Below, piece by piece: positions 1 to 10,984 of a stretch of DNA of 64,000 nt. The stretch comes from Dendrophyllia cribrosa (taxonomy: Eukaryota; Cnidaria; Anthozoa; Scleractinia; Dendrophylliidae). The notes beneath the pieces are model-generated. The model did not search any database, was not told the origin of the DNA, and worked only from the letters and a program-made list of their open reading frames with translations. The DNA is taken from positions 28,956,064 through 29,020,063 of the forward strand of contig JAJLRJ010000006.1 of assembly GCA_024195265.1 (NCBI GenBank), in the 5' to 3' direction. The position numbers were made by a program, and so were the translations under genes. Position 1 is the first letter of the stretch; each line of letters starts with the position of its first letter.

Positions 1-78
1 TTGGTTAATTATTTAACTGGAATCAAAATTGATGCTTACTCTGGGTTAGCGTAACCTCGCTTTTTACAACCCGGCCCA
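1..78. repeat. Terminal fragment of a GGCCGG-ended MITE
   Basis: The window opens inside a repeat whose other copy lies at 30290-30528. The shared block runs from TTAATTATTTAACTGG to the end CCCGGCCCA. Only the right part of the element is in the window. Confidence 0.6.
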
Positions 79-197
79 GGAGTATAAGCTCCTGACATAA
101 CTTATTAAAATTATCAATTCTCATATGTACAGCGTGTTCTAGTTGCATTTCTTTCACCCCTCACAATCTTTTGGGCGATGCGGTTTACCCTCATCTA

Positions 198-472
198 ACA
201 TCAAAATTAAGAAAAAATACCAAATTTAATTTTGTAAAATATTGAAAAACAAATGGTACTATGCAAAAGTACTGCCGAAGAGGTTTCATTTGAATGGTCA
301 CACCATAGGATTTCATCAACAGACTCAAAAGTTAGAACAAATAGTACCATGCAAAAGTACTGCTGAAGAGGTTTCATTTGAATGGTCACACCATAGGATT
401 TCATCCACAGACTCAAAAGTTGGAACTACACTATATGTTTCCATTATTGACTTTGGGAGTGAGAGAGTAAAC
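198..472 (+). repeat. TTAA-type (piggyBac-like) MITE, decayed copy 1
   Basis: Same family as the intact copy at 7449-7662. The core block (CATGCAAAAGTACTGC, TTTCATTTGAATGGTCACAC, GGATTTCATC) is present twice in tandem with a period of about 90 bp. The terminal CCCTTT and TTAA motifs are degraded. Confidence 0.6.
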
Positions 473-734
473 AAGGAATGTTCGTGCTAGCGACAAAAAG
501 AGCTAATTGGGGACACTATAACATAAACCCTACAAAGTCAAACAAATATATCTATCTCATGTATCTAGAATTTTTAACTATAAAATGAAAAAACAAAACT
601 TGTGCTGGAAAACTCCAAAAAGTTAACAATCTCGTGTTTTCACACAACCGACAAACTTCGTTCTCTGGGTTCTTTCTTCTCGAGGCAGGAAGAGAGAGGA
701 CGCTGTGAAACGAGGAACAAATGTGCACAAGTCA

Positions 735-845
735 AATGCGAATTTGCCAACCTGAACTCAAAACAGTTGGCGAAACAGTTGGCGAAAAAGTTGGCGCCAA
801 CAGTTGGCCAACATGTTTGTCAATTGTTGGTGCGACGTTCCAGAC
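735..845. repeat. TTGGCG short-repeat block
   Basis: CAGTTGGCGAA-like units occur in tandem and then in inverted form (GCGCCAACAGTTGGCCAAC). This resembles the subterminal repeats of DNA transposons seen elsewhere in the window. No boundaries could be fixed. Confidence 0.35.
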
Positions 846-3652
846 ACACCAACTTTATTTTGACAACTCGAGATTGCCAACTTCAGTTTGTTTGTTTTTT
901 TCTTTGTCGTGTGAACGCGCCAATGCGCTTCGCTCTCCGCATTCCGGTTGCCCGGAACAGCTATTTGCAATCATTTCCAATATTTTTAAGGAGTACCAAT
1001 TGTCGAGTAGTCTCTAGCTGTCATTTTTTAGACAGTCGGGCGGGCAAGCAAGTCACAAAAACAAGCTCGGCGAGACTGGAGCGAGCGAACGAGACGAGAG
1101 GAACCTGGGGGAGAGGCGGGAGGAAAAGGCCTGCCTCTTCCCGCCTCTTCCTCAGTCCCCGCTCGGCCCGTCTTAATTTCGTTCGCTCTGTCGATCGCGT
1201 GATGCTCGACTGCTGTACTATCAGGGACTGCCAGCAGTCTAGGTAGAGGGGAAGGATTGCGTGATGAGGAAACATTGCGTGACTAGTCCTAACGACGTCT
1301 GTATTGGAGGCTAATTTTTGGGTAATTATTTCTCAACTACATAGAAATGGTTGGTAACGAGATAGAAAAAGTGTGTGAGATATACATTTCAGTGGCTGTT
1401 GTCTGGGTAACCGTTGCCTAGGAACAAAGAACAATATTTCCTGTATCGCTACCAATCAGGAGCAGCCTGTTGAGTGGCAGGTACCCGAGACACGTGATAC
1501 CGCCGCGGAAGACGTCACTGCTCAGCTTGTAGCTAAAGTAAGGAATCTGTAAGGGAAAAAAAAGAGAAAAACAGGTTTTTAGACCATGTCAGCTATTTTT
1601 GAAAAACCGAAAGTAATATTTGCATGAATGGAAACCTAAAAAAGATTGTCCAGTTTTTTCTTAAAAATCGTTATATTAGTACACTGAATGTGTTAACAAG
1701 TGTCTATAGCTAGGAGAGGGAAGGATGGAATGTATGGTCAACGTTTTCAAATTATGTCATTGGATCTTTTCAAAATTGCTTAAAAGCTAATTGTAGTTTG
1801 TTCTGCCTTCGAGAATTTACTTAAAATCTTTCTCTCGGGGTTACAGATTGAAGCATTTTACGTTTTTTAAAAACGATTTTTAAACACAAACTGGAACAGT
1901 TTTTATAAAACCATTTTGAACTGTAGCTAGTATTTTTACTCATGCGCAGTAAGCGCATGAGGTAGAAAATGGGTCGCGTTTCTTCGTCTTTTTGTTACAT
2001 TAGTGCATGCAAATTTATGCACCCATATATTATTACTAACCGGGTCGCAGGTCACATAAAAATTGTACAAAAATGGCTGCCGCGCTCGGCATGTGCTTGG
2101 TTTTCAAAACCATAGTTTTGTCTTGTCGGAATAATAACACACATTCAAAATATTCAAAATTTGAAGAGAAAGCTTTAAAGAATACTCAGAAGCCGCTGTA
2201 GTGGAGAAAAAGGAGAGCTGTAAGCGACGAGCGACGAAATCTTGCTTCAAGTTTTATCAGTGCGAGGCGATCAGATCAAATCCGAAGAAGCGGAGTTTTA
2301 AAGAATTTTCAAGCAGGCGAGGGACTTTACCATAAAAGAAATTTCATTTTTCGGTGAGAATTTATGTTGATACCAATTTGTGATTGACTTTTTCTTTGTG
2401 TCATACTTGTTATTCTAGACCGAGAAAAAGTTGTTTTTGTGAGCTTTTGTGCACTCTAAACACAGAGTCAACGGACTGTCGCGTAATACAGTTTTTGAGA
2501 ATTGCTAAAATTGAAAAATAACCCGGTCGTTTACTGATTTTATTGCTTTTAAAAGTAGTCTTTTCAAATGTAACAGAAAGCAGACAAGAAAAGTCGGAAA
2601 TTTTAGAAAACACTAGATATAATAAAGCTGAGGTTGCTGCATTTAAATATTATTTTGTGATGTTTATAATAATTCGCAGACGCCAGCGCTGCGCGCTGCA
2701 ATGAGGATAAATAAATCGTCAAGCCTTCCGGAAGCAGAAAATCACTGAATTCTGATAAGCGTTTAACTCTTTTATTCAAGGGAAAGACATTTTCATTCAA
2801 GGAAATATGAGTTTCATTAAAAAGTTTTGACCTTTAGAACAAATATTTTGGTACAAGCAGCGCACGATCGAATTACATTCCACACGAAATTTGCATATAT
2901 GAAAGAAGTGTATTTGCGACAACACTTTGAAAAAACTGTGAAGCCTGGAAAAAACTAATACATGGCAAATCAAAGCAGTTATTTAAAGAACTAGCTTTAT
3001 AGAAAAATTTCATTTCGATTTGGACTTGAAATCAAACGGGGGGGGGGGGTTCATGATGTGTCGCGCAATATTTATTTTTATTAAAATGTTTCACCAATTT
3101 ATAGCACTCATCACCACAGTTTTGACATTATAAAAGTAGAATCTCCTGAATCCGATTACATGTATTTTTTTCATTACCTGTAATTTAGGGCTTCCACAAA
3201 TTTATTGGAAATCCGGGCAGGAGAAGGGGTCTCTGGGCTTGGAAATCCAGGCGGGAGGGGGGGGGGGGGCGGGAATCGGAAGAGGTCAAACAATCTTGCC
3301 ATCCGTCGGTGGGGAGGGGGAGGGGTGGATTCTTTCTGGAATAACCCAATCTAATAGAAATAATTCACGGTTAACGTTTGGGAAGTATTACACTAGTGTG
3401 GGTTTGATCAGAATCAATAAATTAAATATTCAAAGCGACTACAGAAAAATTGGTTGTTTCAATCAACGTGTCTTAGAGTCTCATGCGCATGAGTATAGGC
3501 TATGTTTAGCCTCTTGTTAATCTTAGTTCTAGTTTTAAACCTTAGTTAGCCTTAGTTTTTAGCCGTATTTAGTTTTTTTTATGTATTTTTGACCTTCATT
3601 TAGAGGACCCTCCTGAAAACCACCATCAGGTGATTAAAGGCCTCCTCTTAAA

Positions 3653-3658
3653 ATATTA

Positions 3659-3711
<53 letters not shown>
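3653..3711. repeat. (ATT)n microsatellite
   Basis: Uninterrupted ATT repeat of about 19 units. Confidence 0.95.
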
Positions 3712-3797
3712 GTTTGAGCAAGTGTTACCATTAGTGATCATTATGGAATAGTTATGACAAATAAATCAGCAAAAAATCACTGACACAGCCCCATTCG

Positions 3798-3956
3798 CCA
3801 CTTTAGAAACGAGAAGGAAACTGAGCCGAGTGAACATTCGCAACGACTTCTGACACTGTTACTGGGGACAGAGACAAAAGAAGCGTCCCCTGTAATGATC
3901 CCAGAAGCCGTTGCGAAAGTTCACTCGGCCCAGTTTCCTTCTCGTTTCTAAAGTGG
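3798..3956. repeat. Hairpin MITE with about 55-bp arms
   Basis: The left arm CCACTTTAGAAACGAGAAGG is repeated in reverse complement at the right end (3902-3956) with few mismatches. It is non-coding and lies just past the last recognised WDR81 exon. Confidence 0.8.
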
Positions 3957-4008
3957 CCCCATTAACACTTTTCCACAACAAATATTCAAAGTACAGATTT
4001 AATCTCAC

Positions 4009-4115
4009 CTCTGGCGCTTCTTCTTGTAAATTATAAACACCAATTCGCCCGTTCATGTTGGCTGAGATCACTTGGTCTCGCCACACCAGTATAGAGGGAA
4101 GAGGGTCGCTGGGGC
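4009..4115 (-). CDS. WDR81: WDR81 exon 17, last WD40 exon recognised
   Basis: Encodes GPSDPLPSILVWRDQVISAN then NGRIGVYNL, ending at donor GTGAGA in phase 0. In vertebrates about 40 residues follow (through a GSDNG-type strand), so at least one more exon is expected further left. Confidence 0.9.
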
Positions 4116-7100
4116 CTTCAAGTTCAAAACAAAGAACAATATATTTGGTGAGCATACTAATTAGTTGTATTACCGTTTGTGTCACGATGAGTGGATGTTA
4201 ACAAACGTATATTGCGACGTTACGATTGTTCTTTAGGCCCAGAGGTCAACCGATGAGGTCATGATTTGTAACACGATGGTCGGCTGCGATTGGCGGATTT
4301 AGATCCCATTATTCGGGCGAGAAACTGTTTCTTCGGGTTTCCTGTTGTTGTGTTTTTCTTGAACGTCCAAACGTCGCGACATACGTTTCAAGTGACAACA
4401 TCGTAAGACAAATGATGGCAAACTTAACTATTATTGTGCCTTACCACAATGAACGTCCATGCCTTTTTTACTACAATATTTAGTGAATATTGTCAAAGTA
4501 ATTTCTATAATTACAAGTTCATTCAATGTCAAAATCGAAATTTGGCTGTTTAATGAGGAAGATGATTTCCAGGCATTTAATATCACCACTATAACAAGCA
4601 GTCATAGCGCACGAAATCAAGACTTATTTCGTATGCTAGTGAATCTGAAATCTCCGGAAAGAGGGCAATTGAATGTACTCTAAATTCGTGAATTTTTTTA
4701 AGCAAAATTCTGCTGTAATGTGTACTTTTTGTCAATGGTTATTTCAAAAACATAGATTGATAACATCGCGAATTGTAAATACAGTTGCCTATCATTGAAC
4801 AGAATAACATCACAAAGGGTTAACCCAAGTATAACACTTCGATACCTCTTGTACCAATAAACATAAAAAAGCAAGGCTCTTGTTTACATTTCGTGATAGT
4901 TTGGGCACATTTGATTGACATTATACTTCGAAAATATTAGACAATATGAAAAATTTAGAGTCAATAGAATACGAAATGTGTCTTGCATCTGATTAGATTT
5001 TGGGGTATTAGTAAGACCTATTGGACAATCTCGGTACTTTCGCTGGTGTCTCGAAGGCCCAAAAGAAACCCAGGCGGACGCGATCCCCCCCCCCCCCCCC
5101 CCTACTCCCATATAAAAATGACGAGGGTGTTCATCGTATCTTTTAGGGGGCAAAATTTGTAGATCGGTACCGCTTAGGGTGCTGAAATCGAAAATGACCA
5201 CCGTTAGAACTATCGCGGTACCTTTTAGGGTATTGAGCCGTGAAATGACAGAATGTGACATGTACTAGAATTGTTACTCTTAGGCCCGGGACAAACGTCG
5301 AACTTTTCATGAGTCGAACTAAATTCAGCGAATTAAGTTCATGAGAAGTTCGACGTTTGTCTCAATTAAATTCGACGGACTCATTTGGATCGACCAACAC
5401 GTTCTATCCGTCTGGAGCAGACGGATAGAACTTGTTGAATTTGGTTCGTCTGAATTAAGTTCGACGTTTGACCCAACAGACGAAAATAATTAATTTGGGT
5501 CGACCCAAACTGCAATTTAGTTCGACTCATGAAAAGTTCGACGTTTGTCCCGGGCCTTAGGGGAGAAGCCACGCCCACAAAACGAGATTTGGATATCTTT
5601 TAGCGATTCCGGGGTGTTTTCAAACACTTCCGACTATCAAACCCCAACACTTCCCTCGTTACCTTTGAGAATCTTAAGGCGCAAACCGTCTTCTTTCCAC
5701 AGTGACAAACCAGAATCTACAGATGACGTTACAAACGAGGTATTTGAAAAGGCCTTGACCTGTAAGAAAATTAATTGAACAAATACAACATGTAAAAAAA
5801 ACCGAGAATTACTAACACACATTACATGCCACATTACCTCGCCAAAATACCACCACGACGCCCTCGCATTCTTTGTGCAGTCTTCTCGCTTTCTTCCTCC
5901 AGAGAGGTTTTCAATTTAGTATCGAAAGTAATTTCGCGTTTGCTTTGGTTTTGCATTGCTACGCTTTGTGATTGGCTAAAAAATCTCGTGCCACTTTCTC
6001 AGCCAATCAAAAGTAAAACTAAAATCAACCGTGACTTGCTCGCACGCGTTTTCCCGCGTTTTCTCGGCTACATGTATTTGCTTCGAATTGTGATGGGTTC
6101 AGTCGATGACGTGCATCCGATTTGAATGATTACTTTGGTTTTTGACTGAAATCCGCTCTGAGGACAAATCGTTAACGGAGTTATGTCATGAGACATGAGA
6201 CTGGTTTGTTCTCTCTTCGACAATTCACTTGATATCTTCCTCTTGTTGTTCTATAAGCATTTCATGTTTGTGCAGTTTTGACGTTTTTTGATTAAAACTG
6301 CACAAACACAAAATGCTTAAAGAACAACAAGTGGAAGATATCAGGTGACTTTTCGACAGAACAAACCATAATCAGAGTTTTAGTGAGTTTTCCAAGACAA
6401 AAGGCAATAAAATTGAGGGTAGTCCAGCAATTGTCTAAACGATGTCTGTGATTCGCTTAGAAAACAATAGATTTGTCCCGCTGGGATAAAGATTAGGGAT
6501 AGGTGCATTGTTCAAGTGATATATCAATTGTATCGTTCGCCAATCAAAGACATCGTTTGGACAGCTACGGGGTCGCCTAAAATTGAAAAGATTAGACCAA
6601 TTTTTTCAAGTTGCAATCCATTTCCATTCTGGCCATCTGCACCCCAAGATACTTGTTTTTACTCTTTGAGCACTAGTAGAATAACGGAACCGGGCCATTA
6701 TTGTTGGGTTTCCACTGAGTTAAAATTGTCTTTTGGCTTTTTAATTCGACAGACAGTCCCCGAGCTCCCTGGAAAGCACTTGAAGCGACAGATGAGAGGG
6801 TCCAACAGCGGGCAGACACCTTATTGAGACTCATGTAACGTAATGTCGACACTTAGAATTTTATTTTCAATAAATTTTTAAGTGTAAAAACGAAGGTCTA
6901 AAATCGCCTCCCTCAGGATTGAACTTATGACCTCAGCTAGGCTTAGGCTTACAGAGCCAACACTACCGGACGCCTACACTACCAAAGTACCACCTAGCTT
7001 CTCTGGTTGTTTAGGCCTAAATTTAACTATATGAGCGGCTAACCCCAACCTTAACTGAAAGCAAACCAACTAATCCATTATTTACGTCATATAATTCTCA

Positions 7101-10100
7101 ATAAGGTGTCCGATTTCCTGTTGGGCTCTCTCATCTATCCCTTCAAGTGTCCTCCGAGGTCCATATGGTGTGCATATCAAGAAGTTTCCACTGCAGTTAT
7201 ACCTGATAAATTTCAGACGTGTGAGCCCGCCTGTGGCTGCGGAGAAGCCCACCCCTGGTATCCAACACAGACGCGAGACCAGACGAGAAACCAAGAGCGA
7301 TCCACCGTCCATCAGGACTGCAACAGATGTCACGGACCGTACCTAAGTAATATAATATAAGATTCCAAGTGTGAAGTTCAAAAATAAACCAATGCTGAAG
7401 TTTTACGATAATCGCATCGGAAATGCCAGTAAAGGAGGCAGCATTCGTTTAACCCTTTCACTCCCAGAGTCAATTGTGGAGATATGTAGTGCAGTTCTAA
7501 CTTTTGAGTCTGTGGACGAAATCCTATGTTGTGACCATTCAAATGAAACCTCTTCAGCAGTACTTTTGCATTGTACCATTTGTTTTTCAATATTTTACAA
7601 AATGAAATTTGGGATCTTTTTTGAATTTCAGTGATTGGAACTCTTGGGAGTGAAAGGGTTAATGGGTTAATAGGCCACAAGTCTAAGCGTAGACGTCTCC
7701 TTTCTATCAATGAAGGAAAGAATCCAGCCTGGGCGCCCTGTGTCGATTGATGACAGTTAGTTGGAGCGACATTAAATAGTAAAAGTTTAGGTATAGGGTT
7801 CTACAGGGTAATTTAACTCTATCAGTCACTTCTGTGTAACTTGCACCCAGTTTCAAAGGAAAGCCAACGTTGTAGCTCTTGTTGTAAGTTGAAGAACATG
7901 GATGTGGCAAACAACTGGAGTATTAAATGTATATTTAATGTGTACAAGGCCGTATAAAACAGAATGCAATACCTGCTATGCTACTTGTGGTAACTTTCCA
8001 CTCCGTGACAAAGTTTTTCTGGCGAACATCAAGAAATCTAAAGAGAGGAAACCATGTTAGAGCTGAACTGTTCACTTAAATAGCCAAGAGACGGTGAGCC
8101 CAGTTTTTACCTCGCAGTTCCTTCGGCCATGACGGCCACTACACACTGGCTTGGCGCTGGAAGAGTCGTCATGGCAACGATCGGATTGTTCCTGGGCTGG
8201 TCAAAGACGCCCAGACAGCCACCGGAGACTGGATCCCATAACTGAAAATAAAAATTGGGAATTGTTTCAGAGACAGCAGTAACAAACTACCAGTCCATCT
8301 CCTTCTTGTAGAGTAGGTAACGCTTGCTTAGCTAACTTAGCGCAGACTAGTCGGAGCAGAAGCGTGGTTCACGAACGTCTAGAAAACTTTTCGGGCCCGG
8401 AGCAGCATTCTGAAGTCATAAGCTATAGAATGGTAGTATAGGTTCTTGCCGAAATTTAGCCCGAATCTTACAATAACTGATACTCGTCGCGCCACTGGGT
8501 GTTATTGGTTGCGAGAAACCGTATCGTGTTCACACGATACTGGTAAAATATTCATCCCGGTACAGGTACAGGGATAAACTCGTATCGATAAGAAAGTTAT
8601 ACAAGTATTACGTTAACACCCCCTTATTGATTGCCGGTGGTTTACACCTACGACAAAAGCACAAGTACAAGGACGCTTGCGCTTTTGCCTGTGCCTGTGC
8701 CTGTGCTCGTCTTTGTGCATGTCTTTGTGCTTGTCTTTACCGCTGCCGCTGCCGGTGCCGGTGCCTGCGCCTGTGCCTGTGCTTATGTTTGCGCTGCACT
8801 TAGGTCAAAAACGTTACCCGGTTTAAACGGGCGACGCTACGACGCTAGCCAGGAGTAAGCAGAATAAAAAGGACCGCACCGAATTAGCACGTACGTGTCT
8901 TCACTCGCATTTATGCTTGCTTTCATGTTTATTATGCTTGTACTTGTAGACTAGCCTTAAGAGCCAAGAGTAAGGACAACCAAAAGTAGCTTACATGAAG
9001 ACTGCCATCACACGACACGGCGTGCCGCATGGACTCCACCATTCCCACGTAAAACACCTGACGCGTGTGCTTGTAATACGTCCACGAGCTAGCTGATTGG
9101 GCCGTACCATCACCATGGTTGCTAAGCGACCACAGTTTGACAGTTTTGTCTTTACTCGCCGACAGGAAGCAGTGTTCACTGTCCTGTACATACACTGAAC
9201 GAACCGGTCCGCTGTGACCTAACGAATTGCAAAATGTTAAGATTACGTTACAACAGAAAGGAGGGTGGCAGAGTAGCAAAGTGACAGTGCTGTCTGGTAC
9301 CACCCCCTGTGAGGATAGATAGCAGTTTCAACTGTCACGAATTAGAATCCCGTCAAAGCCTCGAATGTTTTTTCAGGTTTAATCGAAATTACATTAGCTG
9401 CGTTTATCACAGCGAGGATCATTTAAGCACCTCGTTCCAATCCCGCAATTCATATCTTTGCTTTTCAGATATTCATTGTCGTCTCATTTATTCTCATTAT
9501 GGTGTATTTGAACTCATAATTGGCCGCTCCCAGCATATGAGCTAAGAGAGGCAATTTGTGTCTTCTCTAGGGACACGCTACAATGACTGCAAATGTGCAA
9601 TTGGTACGTCACCTGTAAAGGTTTGGAGTTTGACTTGTTGCAAATTGAACTTGTTTCCAACTTTACCCTTCACATCTGAAATAAACAAATCACCTATTAC
9701 TGATTAGACAACGACCGGTAAGAAATAAAATGCTAAGGCTGCTGTGAATATTAATAACAATACTATAGCTTATTATTCTCCCCTAGGGCTTTTCAGAACA
9801 ATTACAATAATGAAGAAATTATAAAATATAAAAAGCTAAAAAACTACGTAATAAAAAGTTCCTTAATCGCGTTCGAAGAACGCAATCCTAATTTCGTGTT
9901 GTTTGTCCTGTGGTTTATGTGCAGTAAAATTTGAGATTTTTTGGTAGACGGTCTTCCAAATGACCGCCCCTATTGGTTTTTTTCAGGGGCTCATTTCCGC
10001 CGGAAATTCCTTCGAACGCGTCTCCATAATCTGTGATTACTGCTAGTAAAATATATATAAATATATAGAAACAAGTGAAAACAGCCTACAAAATTAAAAT

Positions 10101-10947
10101 TTATTAAGGTAAATTGGTTATCGTAAATAGAGATTCATAAGGTAACGATTCAAGCGCCAGCCCTTCGTAGCCTGTTCCAGGCGTTAAAGACCCAGTATTG
10201 TCCATTATGCTTCACGCGCCTCTGTTATTGTTTTGGTTCGCACGGGAGCGAGGTTTCTATTGTTTTCCGGGGTTTTGCTTTTCTCGCGGCAAACATTCAA
10301 TCGAGTGGAAAGGAATTATATGGTCTCGTGCTTCTGTTCTGTTCAAACGTTTTATATTAAATAACGTTCTTAAGTGTTGCCTGATAAATAAGGTACTCGA
10401 ATAAACGTTTAACGACCGACATGGCCGATGCAAACGGATTACAAAGAGCTATAAGACCTACCCGATTTTTCAACATCAAGAAAATGGCCGCTGATGCTTA
10501 CAGCACGTAATGCATAATGAACAATACTGGGTCTTTAAGTTTGTGGCGCGCGAAAGAAAAATCGGGCGCAAGAGAAAAAACGAGGGGAGGCCGGGGAAAG
10601 AGGCGCCTCTCTCTCAGTTTTCCCTCGCGCCGACCCTATAGAGCCGCGCGCCGCTTTTCGCTGCTCCCCACAATCTAAACGCCTGGAACAGGCTAGCCCT
10701 TCGGAACGTCAGCTTTTGAATCACTTTACGATGGCCAGTTTACCTTATCAACTCAGTCGAAGAAAAGCGAATTTTCGTGTTTTGCTTCCCCACTGACACA
10801 GTACTACAGTTTCTTCAGAAACTACAACCGTGGCCAAAATGTTTAGGGACACTTCACTTTTCTATAACGTTTTCTTTGCACAAACTAAAAATGAGCGATA
10901 ATAAATACTTACCCAAACCATCTTTCAACGTCTTCTTCCTCCCCCAG

Positions 10948-10984
<37 letters not shown>

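Larger units (their letters stand above)
79..3652. other. Non-coding stretch downstream of WDR81
   Basis: I find no convincing gene here. It holds a decayed TTAA-type MITE (198-472), a TTGGCG-rich block (about 735-845), a GC-rich block (about 1020-1260) and two short G runs (about 3041 and 3257). Open frames in this stretch lack family motifs and splice structure. The missing last WDR81 exon was searched for on the minus strand here and not recognised. Confidence 0.5.

Noticed and set aside
602..1246. 214-codon plus-strand frame
   Set aside because: It spans the TTGGCG repeat and GC-rich low-complexity blocks, and shows no domain or conserved motif.
8631..8858. Open frame rich in A, C and V
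   Set aside because: It is the translation of the hexamer minisatellite inside a WDR81 intron.
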